Shown: positions 41,179-51,339, numbered from the stretch's first letter. The stretch is DNA of 64,000 nucleotides from Streptomyces sp. S.PNR 29 (GCF_030386795.1 NZ_JANUQM010000015.1:62001-126000); one strand, 5' to 3'. The notes: generated by a model from the letters alone, not told the origin. Translations and numbers: made by a program.

Positions 41179-43332
41179 ATGTCCGGGACCGACGAGCTAC
41201 CGGTGGCCACCGGGTCACTGGACGACGCCCTCGCGGCGGCGCTGGCCGACGTCGTACGCGGCACCGGTGCCTCGATCGGCGGCGTGTACCTGATCGAGGA
41301 GGGAGAGCAGGTGCTGTCGCTGGTGGCGTTGAGCGGGCTGCCGGCGGACTTCACGGCTCCCTGGCGGCGGCTGTCCCTGTCCGCTCCGGTTCCGGTCGCC
41401 GACGCGATCCGGGACGACCGGCTGGTATGGGTCGCGGACCAGGACGAGATGGCCCGCCGCTACCCACGCGCCGCGGCGGTGCTGCCGTACGGCTTCGCTC
41501 TCGCCGCGGTGCCGTTGACGGGCGTGCGCCGCTGCTGGGGCGGCATCGTCCTGATGTGGCCCGGTGACCGCCCACGGCAGACCACGCCCCGCGAACGCGG
41601 GCGTCTCACCGCCGGCACCCACCGCATGGCCCGGCTTCTCGACGACAGCCCCGTGCCGCCCTCGTACCCCGAGCGGCCGCGGAGCGTCCCCGCCCATGCG
41701 ATGCGGCAGCCCGCACAGACGGGACCGGCCGGTGCCGACTACCTCGAACGCCTTCCGGAGGGCGCGGTCTCCCTCGACCTGGAGGGACGCGTCACCTTCG
41801 TCACCACGACCGCAGCCGAACTGCTCGGACGCAGCGCGGACCAACTGCTGGGCACCCGGCCCTGGCAGTCGCTGCCCTGGCTCGACGATCCCGTGTACGA
41901 GGACCACTACCGCACCGCGGTCGTCAGCCGCGCACCCGTGTCCTTCACCGCGTGCCGCCCGCCGGACCACTGGCTGACCTTCCAGCTCTACCCCGACACC
42001 AGCGGCATCAGTGTCCGCGTCGTCCCGCAGGGGGACCGCACCCCCGACATGCCGGCGCCGGCGCCCGCGCGGCACCGCGCACAGGCGACGACAGGGCGCC
42101 TGTACCAGTTGGTGCATCTTGCCGCCGCGCTCACCGAGGTGGTGACGGTGAGTGACCTCGTCGCATTGATCGTCGACCAGATCCTGCCCGCCTTCGGCGC
42201 TCAGGGTCTCGTGCTGTCCGCCGCCGACGCCGGCCGTCTGAAGATCATCGGCTACCACGGTTACGCGGACGCCGTCATGGAGCGGCTCGACGCGCTGCCG
42301 CTGGACACCGACCTGACTCCCGCCGGCCCCGTCCTGGCCGGCGGCGTCCCCGCCTTCTTCGCAAGCCCCGGGGAACTCACTGCCAGTCACCCGAAGGCAC
42401 CGCAGATCAGCGGCAAGCAGGCCTGGGCGTTCCTCCCGCTGATCATCGTGGGAAGACCGGTGGGCTGCTGCATCCTGTCCTACGACCGGCCGCACACCTT
42501 CACGGCCGACGAACGCGCCGTACTGACACCCCTGTCCGGTCTGATCGCGCAGGCCCTGGACCGGGCACGCCTGTACGACACCAAGCACCGCCTGGTCAAC
42601 GAGTTGCAGCAGGCCCTCCTGCCACGTGCCCTGCCGAAGGTGGCCGGCCTCGATGTCGCCGCCCGCTATCTGCCCGCCGGCCACGGCCTCGCCGTCGGCG
42701 GTGACTTCTACGACGTACTGCGTCTGGACGACAGCACGGCAGCGGCCGTCGTCGGTGACGTGGAGGGTCACAGCGTCGCCGCGGCCGCCCTCATGGGCCA
42801 GGTGCGCACCGCCGTCCACGCCCACGCCGCCGCCGGCGCCAGGCCGGACCAGGTGCTCGTGCGGACCAACCGTCTCCTGGCCGACCTGGAGTCCGACCTG
42901 CTGGTCTCGTGCCTCTACGCACATGTGGACCTCGCCGGCGGTCAGGTCACCCTGGCCAGTGCGGGGCATGTGCCACCACTGCTGCGGCGTGCCGCACAGG
43001 ACGCGCGTGTCCTGCAGGTCGAGCCGGGGCCGCTGCTGGGTATCGACACCGACGTCCGCTATCCCGTCACCAGGGCCGACCTGCCCGCCGGCGCCGTTCT
43101 GGCCCTCTACACCGACGGCTTGGTCGAGATCCCCGGCACCGACGCCACGCGGGCCACGTACGAACTGGCCGCCCGCCTGGCCACCGCCGACGACCGTGAC
43201 CTGGACCGGCTCCTCGACGCCCTGGTCGGGCGCACGGCACCCGCGGGTCAGCACGCCGACGACATCACCGTCCTCCTGCTGCGCCCGACGGTCGGTCACC
43301 GCCTCCCCGAGGATTCCTTTGCGGCGCGGTAG
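41179..43332 (+). CDS. GAF-PAS-GAF-SpoIIE protein phosphatase
   Basis: 717 aa. GAF-like about 15-155, PAS about 190-290 (EGRVTFVTTTAAELLGRS), second GAF about 310-455, SpoIIE/PPM phosphatase about 465-705 with VGGDFYDVLRLDD and ALYTDGLVEIPG. Such proteins dephosphorylate anti-anti-sigma factors in response to signals sensed by the N-terminal domains. GGGAGG lies before the ATG. The 3' end overlaps the convergent MHS transporter by 37 bp. Confidence 0.92.
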   Translation: MSGTDELPVATGSLDDALAAALADVVRGTGASIGGVYLIEEGEQVLSLVALSGLPADFTAPWRRLSLSAPVPVADAIRDDRLVWVADQDEMARRYPRAAAVLPYGFALAAVPLTGVRRCWGGIVLMWPGDRPRQTTPRERGRLTAGTHRMARLLDDSPVPPSYPERPRSVPAHAMRQPAQTGPAGADYLERLPEGAVSLDLEGRVTFVTTTAAELLGRSADQLLGTRPWQSLPWLDDPVYEDHYRTAVVSRAPVSFTACRPPDHWLTFQLYPDTSGISVRVVPQGDRTPDMPAPAPARHRAQATTGRLYQLVHLAAALTEVVTVSDLVALIVDQILPAFGAQGLVLSAADAGRLKIIGYHGYADAVMERLDALPLDTDLTPAGPVLAGGVPAFFASPGELTASHPKAPQISGKQAWAFLPLIIVGRPVGCCILSYDRPHTFTADERAVLTPLSGLIAQALDRARLYDTKHRLVNELQQALLPRALPKVAGLDVAARYLPAGHGLAVGGDFYDVLRLDDSTAAAVVGDVEGHSVAAAALMGQVRTAVHAHAAAGARPDQVLVRTNRLLADLESDLLVSCLYAHVDLAGGQVTLASAGHVPPLLRRAAQDARVLQVEPGPLLGIDTDVRYPVTRADLPAGAVLALYTDGLVEIPGTDATRATYELAARLATADDRDLDRLLDALVGRTAPAGQHADDITVLLLRPTVGHRLPEDSFAAR

Positions 43333-44831
43333 AGATCCTTGGACGAGGTGATCAGCTCACGCTGTTCCTCCTGCGAACCGACCATCGGCTGCGACCCGTT
43401 GAGCGGCACCTGCGCGCTCTCCGGCAGGAACGCCACGGCTACCAGACCGATGACGCCGGCCGCCATGAGATAGAAGGCGGGCATCAGGTCGTTGCCCGTG
43501 GCGTCCACCAGAGCCGCCGTGAGCAGCGGGGTGGTGCCGCCGAAGGCGGCGACGGCGAAGTTGAAGCCGATGCCCATGGCCGCGTAGCGCACGGCGGTCG
43601 GGAACAGCGCGGGCAGCGTGGCGGCGCTCGGTGCGGCGAAGCAGGCCAGCAGAGTGGAGAGGATCAGCACCCCGAGAACCGGACCCCAGGTCCCGTCCAT
43701 CTTGATGAGCAGGAAGGACGGCACGGACAGGACGATCATCGCGCCCGCGGCGACGCCGTACACCGGGCGCCGGCCGACGCGGTCGCTCAGCCGGCCGATG
43801 AAGGTGATCAGCAGCACGATCCACACCATGCCCGCCAGCACCAGGACATCGGCGAAACCGCTGGACCGGTCCAGGGTCTCCGTCTGGTAGGTGGGCATGT
43901 AGCCGGTGACCATGTAGTTGGGGACGTTGTACAGCAGCACCAGCCCCATGCAGACGAGAAGCGGACGCCAGTGCTTGCCGACGATGGTCCTGAACTCGCT
44001 GCCCGCCGACTCCTGGGCGAGGCTCTTCTCGTGTTCGTCCAACTGCTGCTGGAACGCCGGCGATTCCTCCAGCTTGAGCCGCATGTACAGGCCGATCACA
44101 CCGAGCGGCCCGGCGATCAGGAAGGGGACGCGCCAGCCCCAGGACAGCATCTCCGCGTCCGTGAGCAGGATGTTGAGCAGGGTGACCAGCGCGGAGCCGA
44201 GCGCGTACCCGACGAAGGTACCGAAGTCGAGCCAGCTGGACAGGAAGCCCCGACGCCGGTCCGGTGAGTACTCGGCGACGAAAGTGGTGGCGCCGCCGTA
44301 CTCCCCGCCGGTGGAGAACCCCTGCACCATCCGGGCGAGCAGCAACAGGATCGGGGCGGCGATGCCGATCGTGGCGTAACTGGGGATCAGGCCGATGGCG
44401 AACGTCCCCACGGCCATCATGATCATGGTGGTCGCGAGCACCTTCTGCCGGCCCAGGCGGTCCCCGAGGGGGCCGAAGACCAGGCCGCCCAGCGGACGTA
44501 CGACGAACGCCGCGGCGAACGTCGCGAAGGAACTGATCACCTGGGCGGCCGGAGACGCGCCGGGGAAGAACACCTTGCCGATGGTGGCGGCGAGGTAACT
44601 GTAGACACCGAAGTCGAACCACTCCATGCAGTTGCCGAGTGCCGAGGCACCGACCGCACGCTTGAGCAACGGCGGCTCGACGACCTGGACGTCCTCCTCG
44701 CGGAAGGCCCGTTTCTTCCGGCGCAGCCGCCGGGCCAGTTCCTCACGGACTTGCCGCGGCATGCTCGCAACCGTTCCCGGCTTTCCCCTGCCCGAGGGAT
44801 CGGACCGCCCATCAGGCACTGCGTCGAACAC
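43296..44831 (-). CDS. proP: MHS-family MFS transporter (proline/betaine-type)
   Basis: 511 aa from GTG 44831; ATG 44762 is also possible. Twelve helices with the MFS loop FGPLGDRLGRQKVL and family-specific ALGNCMEWFDFGVYSYLAA and MVQGFSTGGEYGGA. N-terminal 60 residues are cytoplasmic and basic. ProP-type proteins are proton symporters for proline, betaine or dicarboxylates. Substrate is not defined by sequence. No osmosensing coiled coil was seen at the C-terminus. Confidence 0.88.
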   Translation of the reverse strand: MFDAVPDGRSDPSGRGKPGTVASMPRQVREELARRLRRKKRAFREEDVQVVEPPLLKRAVGASALGNCMEWFDFGVYSYLAATIGKVFFPGASPAAQVISSFATFAAAFVVRPLGGLVFGPLGDRLGRQKVLATTMIMMAVGTFAIGLIPSYATIGIAAPILLLLARMVQGFSTGGEYGGATTFVAEYSPDRRRGFLSSWLDFGTFVGYALGSALVTLLNILLTDAEMLSWGWRVPFLIAGPLGVIGLYMRLKLEESPAFQQQLDEHEKSLAQESAGSEFRTIVGKHWRPLLVCMGLVLLYNVPNYMVTGYMPTYQTETLDRSSGFADVLVLAGMVWIVLLITFIGRLSDRVGRRPVYGVAAGAMIVLSVPSFLLIKMDGTWGPVLGVLILSTLLACFAAPSAATLPALFPTAVRYAAMGIGFNFAVAAFGGTTPLLTAALVDATGNDLMPAFYLMAAGVIGLVAVAFLPESAQVPLNGSQPMVGSQEEQRELITSSKDLYRAAKESSGRR

Positions 44832-44980
44832 ACCGTCGCCTTTCTCTCGCCTTGCCTCTGTACACCTCTGCGAACCGTGCGCCCGCAGCGCATGCCGGCA
44901 CACGTCGGTGGGTGCTGCCCGAGTTCCCGGCGGGCATACCGACAACGTGCACATCAGGTGGAGGTGTTGTGTTTGCAGGC

Positions 44981-45502
44981 TCAAAGGCCTGTCGTCGTCC
45001 CCGCATCCGGCGGGCCGACGACGCGGAACGTCGCCGGACCGAGGGAGAGCACCCCGTCGCTCAGGGGTGTGCACCGCACGCCGCCCTTGCCGCGCAGCGC
45101 CCGCTGCGCACCAGGACCGACGGTCACGTCCATCCAGGCGCAGGGCCGGGCGGGACGGTTCACGGCGAAGAGCACGGGACCAGGACCGCAGTCCAGCGAG
45201 ATCGTCGCGCCGACGCAGGAGTCGATGTCGACACCCCTGAGCAGGACGTTCCGGCGCGTGTGCCGCAGGTCGACGGACGGATCGATGTCCAAGGGGAGGT
45301 TCTCCGCGGCCATCATGGTCACCGCCGCGTTCCGGTGGGCGGGCCGGCCGTAGTATCGGTCGCCGACCAGCCCCATGCCGCGCCGTACTTCCACCCGCGC
45401 AACGCGTTCGTCGGACGGGCCGGGGGAGGGCCCGTCGGAGGGCCGCCCGGCCAGCCGGTGTGCAGGTGACACCAGGAGTTGCAGCACCTCCACCTCGGTC
45501 AT
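44981..45502 (-). CDS. MOSC domain protein
   Basis: 173 aa from ATG 45502 (GTG 45511 also in frame). MOSC core: GLVGDRYYGRP, RRNVLLRGVDID and RPARPCAWMD with the conserved cysteine. MOSC proteins bind molybdenum cofactor sulphur or reduce N-hydroxylated compounds. Alone here, divergent from phosphoglucomutase with a 120-bp gap. Confidence 0.88.
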   Translation of the reverse strand: MTEVEVLQLLVSPAHRLAGRPSDGPSPGPSDERVARVEVRRGMGLVGDRYYGRPAHRNAAVTMMAAENLPLDIDPSVDLRHTRRNVLLRGVDIDSCVGATISLDCGPGPVLFAVNRPARPCAWMDVTVGPGAQRALRGKGGVRCTPLSDGVLSLGPATFRVVGPPDAGTTTGL

Positions 45503-45622
45503 GGGCTTCACCCTATGCGGTTCCGTCGGCGACGAGGTTCGGACGCGGCTTCAGTCCGCGGCCCGGCAAGGGGGAAGATGAGATCGCGAGCGGATTCACG
45601 ACCGATGTGGAGGAGTGAGCTC

Positions 45623-47263
45623 ATGCAGCATGAGCGAGCGGGCAAGCCGGCCGACCCCGGGGATCTGATCGACGTGGCCCGGCTGGTGACGGCGTACTAC
45701 GCGCTGCACCCCGACCCGTCCGAGCCCGGGCAGCGGGTGGCGTTCGGTACGTCCGGGCACCGCGGATCCTCGCTGGCCACGGCGTTCAACGAGGACCACA
45801 TCGCCGCGACCAGCCAGGCCATCTGCGAGTACCGCACGGCACAGGGCACCGACGGCCCCCTCTTCCTCGGCGCCGACACCCACGCCCTGTCCGAGCCGGC
45901 GAGGGCCACCGCGCTGGAGGTGTTCGCGGCCAACGACGTGACCGTCCTCATCGACAGCGCGGACGGCTACACCCCCACCCCGGCGGTCTCGCACGCCATC
46001 CTGACCCACAACCGGGGCCGCGACACCGGCCTCGCCGACGGCGTGGTCGTGACTCCCTCCCACAACCCGCCCACCGACGGCGGCTTCAAGTACAACCCGC
46101 CCAACGGCGGTCCAGCGGGCTCCGAGGCGACCTCCTGGATCCAGGACCGGGCGAACGAGATCATCGCGGGCGGCCTGAAGGACGTACGGCGCCTGCCCTA
46201 CGCCAAGGCACTGGCCGCGCCCGGCACCGGCCGCTACGATTTCCTCGGCGCGTACGTCTCCGACCTGCCGAACGTGCTGGACCTCGACGCGGTCCGCGCC
46301 GCCGGCGTCCGCATCGGCGCCGACCCGCTGGGCGGAGCCTCCGTCGCGTACTGGGGCCGCATCGCCGAGCAGCACCGCCTCGACCTGACCGTGGTCAACC
46401 CGCTCACCGATCCCACCTGGCGGTTCATGACGCTGGACTGGGACGGCAAGATCCGCATGGACTGCTCGTCGCCGTACGCGATGGCCTCCCTCATCGAGCA
46501 GCGCGACCGCTTCCAGATCGCGACGGGCAACGACGCGGACGCCGACCGGCACGGCATCGTCACCCCGGACGGCGGGCTGATGAACCCCAACCACTACCTC
46601 GCCACCGCCATCTCCTACCTGTACGCCCACCGCACGCGGTGGCCCGCCGAAGCCGGTGTGGGCAAGACGCTGGTGTCCTCCGGCATGATCGACCGGGTCG
46701 CCGCCGACCTCGGCCGCCGACTGGTCGAAGTCCCGGTGGGATTCAAGTGGTTCGTGGACGGACTGGTCGGTGGATCGCTCGGCTTCGGCGGCGAGGAGTC
46801 CGCGGGGGCGTCGTTCCTGCGCCGCGACGGTTCGGTGTGGACCACGGACAAGGACGGCATCATCCTGGCCCTGCTCGCGTCCGAGATCACGGCCGTCACC
46901 GGCAAGACGCCTTCCGAGCACTACGCCGCCCTCACCGCCCGCTTCGGCGAACCCGCGTACGCCCGCATCGACGCACCGGCGACCCGTGAGGAGAAGGCCC
47001 GCCTCGCCAAGCTGTCCCCGGCACAGGTCAGCGCCGACACCCTCGCCGGAGAGCCGGTCACCGCCGTCCTCACCGAGGCACCGGGCAACGGCGCACCCAT
47101 CGGCGGCATCAAGGTGACCACCGAGAACGCCTGGTTCGCGGCCCGGCCCTCCGGCACCGAGGACGTCTACAAGATCTACGGGGAGTCCTTCCTGGGCCCC
47201 GACCACCTCCGCCAGGTCCAGGAGGAGGCCAAGCTGGTGGTCCTGGGGGCGCTGGGCGGCTGA
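45623..47263 (+). CDS. pgm: Phosphoglucomutase (alpha-D-glucose phosphate-specific)
   Basis: 546 aa, standard length. Catalytic Ser146 in TPSHNPPTDGG, metal loop GNDADADRHG, sugar loop GGEESAGASF, phosphate loop ARPSGTEDVYKIY. Interconverts glucose 1- and 6-phosphate for glycogen, trehalose and cell wall precursors. ATG has GGAGGAG upstream. A hairpin follows. Confidence 0.97.
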   Translation: MQHERAGKPADPGDLIDVARLVTAYYALHPDPSEPGQRVAFGTSGHRGSSLATAFNEDHIAATSQAICEYRTAQGTDGPLFLGADTHALSEPARATALEVFAANDVTVLIDSADGYTPTPAVSHAILTHNRGRDTGLADGVVVTPSHNPPTDGGFKYNPPNGGPAGSEATSWIQDRANEIIAGGLKDVRRLPYAKALAAPGTGRYDFLGAYVSDLPNVLDLDAVRAAGVRIGADPLGGASVAYWGRIAEQHRLDLTVVNPLTDPTWRFMTLDWDGKIRMDCSSPYAMASLIEQRDRFQIATGNDADADRHGIVTPDGGLMNPNHYLATAISYLYAHRTRWPAEAGVGKTLVSSGMIDRVAADLGRRLVEVPVGFKWFVDGLVGGSLGFGGEESAGASFLRRDGSVWTTDKDGIILALLASEITAVTGKTPSEHYAALTARFGEPAYARIDAPATREEKARLAKLSPAQVSADTLAGEPVTAVLTEAPGNGAPIGGIKVTTENAWFAARPSGTEDVYKIYGESFLGPDHLRQVQEEAKLVVLGALGG

Positions 47264-47271
47264 CCGGCCGA

Positions 47272-47301
47272 GGCGTCCGACGGGCAGGCCCGTCGGACGC
47301 C
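47272..47301 (+). terminator. Hairpin terminator after pgm
   Basis: 13-bp perfect stem GGCGTCCGACGGG (47272-47284) with its complement at 47289-47301 and a 4-nt loop, 8 nt after the stop codon. Confidence 0.85.
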
Positions 47302-47392
47302 GCACTGGCACGCCGGAAGCAGCCGTTCCTAGACTTGGAGCGAAAGCCCGGCCCCGGGCGGTGTGTCCGGCGCGGGAAGGCGGTGGCGCCCC

Positions 47393-48142
47393 ATGCCGTA
47401 CGTCGCTGTGAGCGCGTTGAGCCATCCCGGTCTGATCCGTGACCACAACGAGGACAGTCTCGTGATCGGACCGTGGACCCTGTGCGCCACTGTCACCGAG
47501 AACCCTCAGACGCTGTTCTTCCCGTACGCGAGCCCCGTCGTCGTCGCCGTCGCCGACGGTCTTGGCGGACATCCCGGTGGCGACGTGGCCAGCGCGCTGG
47601 TGGCCCGCCGGATCGCGTGGCTCGGGCCCGCCCTGAGCAGCGAGGTCGCCGTCCGTGATGTCCTGAACGCCTGCAACCGTGCCGTGTACGAGGCCGCCGA
47701 CGGCGATGACGGACGCGCGCTGACCGCCATGGGGACGACGGTCGCCGGCATCGTCGTACAGCCCGGCTCACTGCTCACGTTCAACGTGGGCGACAGCCGG
47801 GTCTTCGCGGTCACTCGCGACGGGCTGCGTCAGGTGAGCGTCGACGACAGCCCGCCGCTCGAACCGGGACGGCGTACGACGAGCCTGGTCACCCAGTGCC
47901 TGGGCGGCAGCGTCACCTACCGTTCGATCCGCCCGCATGTGACAGCCGCGCCCGTGTCGCCCGGTGACCGCTATCTCGTCTGCACCGATGGTCTGACCGA
48001 TCCGCTGACGACGGACGTCATCGACGAGGTGCTGAGGGAACACGACGACGGCCGCGCGGCCTTCGAGCTGTGGAAGGCCGCCATCGCGGCGGGCGGCCCC
48101 GACAACATCACCCTGGCGGTCGTGCGCGTCGGTGACGAGTAG
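47393..48142 (+). CDS. PPM-type serine/threonine protein phosphatase
   Basis: 249 aa. PP2C motifs in order: LIRDHNEDSLV, VADGLGGHPGGDVAS, FNVGDSRVFAV, VCTDGLTDPL, GGPDNITLAVV with metal-binding Asp residues. Single domain and soluble. Probably reverses phosphorylation by Hanks-type kinases. Convergent with the methyltransferase gene, with a 27-nt gap. Confidence 0.92.
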   Translation: MPYVAVSALSHPGLIRDHNEDSLVIGPWTLCATVTENPQTLFFPYASPVVVAVADGLGGHPGGDVASALVARRIAWLGPALSSEVAVRDVLNACNRAVYEAADGDDGRALTAMGTTVAGIVVQPGSLLTFNVGDSRVFAVTRDGLRQVSVDDSPPLEPGRRTTSLVTQCLGGSVTYRSIRPHVTAAPVSPGDRYLVCTDGLTDPLTTDVIDEVLREHDDGRAAFELWKAAIAAGGPDNITLAVVRVGDE

Positions 48143-48169
48143 GGCAGGCCCTCCGCGCCGTACACCTCG

Positions 48170-48841
48170 TCAGGGAAGCTCCGCACCGCCCTGTGGGAAG
48201 CCGTACCGCCCCTGCAGCCGGACGAAGCGGGCCGCGGTCAGCACGCGCTCCCGCTCCAGACCCGACGTCCCCCGCACGAAGCACACCACCTGTTCGTGCC
48301 CGCCCGGCCCGATGGGCTGCACCAGGCGGCCGGCCGGCCGCACCTGCGCGACCAGCGGCTCCGGCACCTCCGGGAAGGCGGCCGACACGACGACCGCGTC
48401 GTACGGCGCGCGGTCCGGCACCCCGCCGCTGCCGTCGCCCACCCGCAACTCCACGTTGCGCACACCGTGCCGTGCGAGATTGCCACGTGCCTGCCGGGCG
48501 ATCTCCGGCCGCATCTCGATGCTCACCACGTCGGCGGCCAGCCGGGCGAGCAGCGCGGTCTGGAAACCGAGGCCGGTACCGATTTCGAGGACGTGCTCGT
48601 CCCCCCGCAGACCGAGGCTTTCGATCATCATGGCGGAGAGCGACGGCTGCGTGGTGACCTGCCCCAGCCCGATCGCGACGGGTACGTCCCAGTAGGCGGC
48701 GGCGAGCTGACCGGCCGGCACGAATCCCGCCCGGGGCGTCGTCCGCACGGCCCTGAGCAGCCGCTGGTCCGTGATTCCGGCGGCTGTGAGGGCTCGCACC
48801 AGATCCTCCGGCTCTCTGGGCGCGGAGCTCGCCAGAGGCAC
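48170..48841 (-). CDS. pcm: Protein-L-isoaspartate O-methyltransferase
   Basis: 223 aa, starting at one of two adjacent GTG codons (48844 or 48841). PIMT signatures VTTQPSLSAMMIESL and the SAM motif VLEIGTGLGFQTALL. Methylates isoaspartyl residues for repair. Ribosome site is weak. Some Streptomyces homologues modify peptides, but no precursor gene is adjacent. Confidence 0.9.
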   Translation of the reverse strand: MPLASSAPREPEDLVRALTAAGITDQRLLRAVRTTPRAGFVPAGQLAAAYWDVPVAIGLGQVTTQPSLSAMMIESLGLRGDEHVLEIGTGLGFQTALLARLAADVVSIEMRPEIARQARGNLARHGVRNVELRVGDGSGGVPDRAPYDAVVVSAAFPEVPEPLVAQVRPAGRLVQPIGPGGHEQVVCFVRGTSGLERERVLTAARFVRLQGRYGFPQGGAELP

Positions 48842-48967
48842 CACAGGCCCAGAGTAGGCGCACGGCGTGACGGGGTGGGGCCGGCCGCGGCACGAGGCCG
48901 ATGGCCGGGCTTGCCGACTGGCGCAGCAGGAGGAGCATGGGGGGTGAGCGACCAAGGGAGGCCCACC

Positions 48968-49144
48968 ATGAAGACCGGAGCCTCGGACTACGACACCTGG
49001 TTGTACTCCCACACCCCGTCCCAGGCCGAGGGCGAGCGCGACGAACCGGCCGAGCGTGCCGCCGCGGAACAGCACCCGGACGTGCCCAGGACCGAGCCGT
49101 CCCAGGCGGAGGGCGAACGGGGGGACGACACCGGGACCGGATGA
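48968..49144 (+). CDS. Small acidic protein with repeated PSQAEGER
   Basis: 58 aa; AAGGGAGG precedes the ATG by 7 nt. PSQAEGER occurs at 17-24 and 44-51, with an acidic hydrophilic rest. Very likely disordered. No known family. It lies 87 nt before the IclR gene start on the same strand and is missed easily because of size. Confidence 0.6.
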   Translation: MKTGASDYDTWLYSHTPSQAEGERDEPAERAAAEQHPDVPRTEPSQAEGERGDDTGTG

Positions 49145-49231
49145 GCGGCGCGGGGCATGCGGATCCGGGACGCCGCCGCGCGGAGCGGCGTGCGTCTTGC
49201 CTGCGCCCGGCGCCAGGCGCAGGCTGGTCCT

Positions 49232-49990
49232 ATGGCTGCGCAGGACGGCCCCACGCTCATCACCTCGGTGCAACGAGCCTTCCGCCTGCTGGAGGCGGTG
49301 AGCGCGCACGACAACGGCGCGCCGGCCAAGCAGCTGGCACGTGAGACGGGCCTGCCCCTGGCCACCGCCTATCACCTCCTGCGGACGCTGACACACGACG
49401 GATACGTCCGGAAACTGGACGACGGCGGGTTCATCCTGGGCGACAAGCTGCAGGCGCTGCACACCACGAGCCGTGGGCAGGCGCTGCTCAGCCGCGTCCG
49501 TCCCACTCTCGCCGCTCTGCGGGACGAGCTGGCGACCGCCACCTACCTCACCTTCTACGAGGAGGGTGAGATCCGGGTCGCCGAGATCGTCGACGGCCCC
49601 CGGGCACCCCGGGTCGACCTCTGGGTGGGCTTCGAGGACGCGGGACACGCGACGGCGCTGGGCAAGTCCGTGCTGCGGGAACTCGACGACGACTCCCGCA
49701 AGGACTACCTCTCCCGTCACGACCTCGCCGACCTCACACCGCGGACCATCACCAGCCTCCCGGAGCTTCTGCGGCGGCTCGACGCCTCGCCCGCGGCCCC
49801 GGCCGTCACGGACCTGGAGGAGTACGCCCTCGGCACGGTCTGCGTCGCCGTACCCGTCTACAGCGGGGACACGCTCGGCTCGCTCGGTGTCTCACTGCCG
49901 GCGGACCGCCTCTCCCGGCTCGCGGAGATCCGGGAGCGGCTGATCCCGGCCGCGAACCGAGTGACCAGAGGCCTTTCGCTCACTATCTGA
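49232..49990 (+). CDS. IclR-family transcriptional regulator
   Basis: 252 aa. Winged helix about 10-70 (GAPAKQLARETGLPLATAYH), IclR effector domain about 80-245 (GHATALGKSVLREL, LEEYALGTVCVAVPV). No catabolic operon is next to it, so target unknown. In-frame upstream starts exist (49157) but the ATG at 49232 fits the family N-terminus. Confidence 0.9.
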   Translation: MAAQDGPTLITSVQRAFRLLEAVSAHDNGAPAKQLARETGLPLATAYHLLRTLTHDGYVRKLDDGGFILGDKLQALHTTSRGQALLSRVRPTLAALRDELATATYLTFYEEGEIRVAEIVDGPRAPRVDLWVGFEDAGHATALGKSVLRELDDDSRKDYLSRHDLADLTPRTITSLPELLRRLDASPAAPAVTDLEEYALGTVCVAVPVYSGDTLGSLGVSLPADRLSRLAEIRERLIPAANRVTRGLSLTI

Positions 49991-50090
49991 AAATCCGGTC
50001 CTTGTGGCGCCCGCGCCGAACCCGTTTCCTGGACGAAACGGACATGCCGGGAGTAAATCCCGCAGACAGGTGAGGACCGCGGACGGAGAC

Positions 50091-51311
50091 ATGACTGAGG
50101 CCCGAGACGATGGTGGCGCCCCCTGGCCGATGCGGCCGTTCAGGAACCGAGGGGCCGACTCCGGAGCGTCAGCCCGCAGGCGTGCCGCCACCCAGCTGGC
50201 CGCCGGGGCGCCCGTACTGATCGTCTCCGTCGTCGTGCTCATCGATCTCCTCGGCGGAGCGGGGATGATCTGGTGGCCGCTGCTCGCGGCCGGGCCGGCG
50301 CTGGCCGCCACCACCAGCGGGCCTCGCGGAGTCCTGGGTGTCGGGCTCCTCGCCGCTGCCGTGGCCGTGATGCTCGGCATCCAGGACGGGGTCCCGGGGA
50401 GTGAAATGGTGGCCGTCCTGTCCGCCGTGGTGGCCGTCACCCTGGCCAGCGGCCTGGCCGGCGCGCTGCGCGAACGTCGTGAACAGGTGCTCGCGGACGT
50501 CCGCTCCGTCGCGGAGGCCGCTCAGCACGCCCTGCTCAAACCCGTTCCGGAGACGGTGGGCCCCTTCCGGGCGGCCGTCCGCTACAGCGCCGCGGCGGCG
50601 GAGGCCCGTATCGGCGGGGATCTCTACGCGCTGGTGTCCACCCCGTACGGGGTCCGGACGATCGTCGGCGATGTGCGCGGCAAGGGACTGCCGGCCGTGG
50701 GGACCGCCGCGCTCGTGCTCGGCGTCTTCCGTGAGGCCGCCTACGACGAACCCGATCTCCTCGCCGTCGTCGGCCGGATCGAGCGGAGCCTGGCGCGCAA
50801 TCTGGGGAGCGACGACTTCGTGACCGCCGTGGTCGCCGGATACCCGCGGACGGGGCATCTCGAGGTGGTCAACTGCGGTCACGCGCCTCCGCTGCTGGTC
50901 CGCGGAGACGGAAGCATCATGGCGCTGGACCCCGCTCACCCGGCCCCGCCCCTCGGGCTGCGCGCCCTCTCCGGCCTGGCCCCGAGCCTCCAGGTGCTGC
51001 CCTTCGCCGACGGAGAGCAACTGCTCCTGTACACCGACGGGGTCACCGAGGCCCGCAACGACGGCCGGGAGTTCTATCCGCTCGCCGAGGGGCTGGCGCG
51101 TCATGTGTCCGACGAGCCGGCACGCACGCTGACCGCACTCCACGACGAACTGCTGGCGCATGTGGGCGGCCGGCTGCACGACGACGCGGCACTGCTCCTG
51201 CTCCGCAAGCCGGCCACCCTCGACGCAGCCGGGTCGGAGCGGGCGGTTCCCGAACCGGGCTCCGAGGCCGCTCGTGGCTGTCTCCCCGTCCCGTCGCACC
51301 GCTCGTCGTGA
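50091..51311 (+). CDS. Membrane SpoIIE-type protein phosphatase
   Basis: 406 aa. Three or so helices at 45-125 (PVLIVSVVVLIDLL onward), then a SpoIIE/PPM domain about 165-385 with ARIGGDLYALVSTPYGVRT and LLYTDGVTEARNDG. RsbU-like role in sigma factor partner switching is likely. GGACGGAGAC precedes the ATG. Convergent with the RsbW-like gene 28 nt away, which supports a shared pathway. Confidence 0.9.
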   Translation: MTEARDDGGAPWPMRPFRNRGADSGASARRRAATQLAAGAPVLIVSVVVLIDLLGGAGMIWWPLLAAGPALAATTSGPRGVLGVGLLAAAVAVMLGIQDGVPGSEMVAVLSAVVAVTLASGLAGALRERREQVLADVRSVAEAAQHALLKPVPETVGPFRAAVRYSAAAAEARIGGDLYALVSTPYGVRTIVGDVRGKGLPAVGTAALVLGVFREAAYDEPDLLAVVGRIERSLARNLGSDDFVTAVVAGYPRTGHLEVVNCGHAPPLLVRGDGSIMALDPAHPAPPLGLRALSGLAPSLQVLPFADGEQLLLYTDGVTEARNDGREFYPLAEGLARHVSDEPARTLTALHDELLAHVGGRLHDDAALLLLRKPATLDAAGSERAVPEPGSEAARGCLPVPSHRSS

Positions 51312-51339
51312 AACGGCCGTGGCACCTCCGGCCGCGTGC

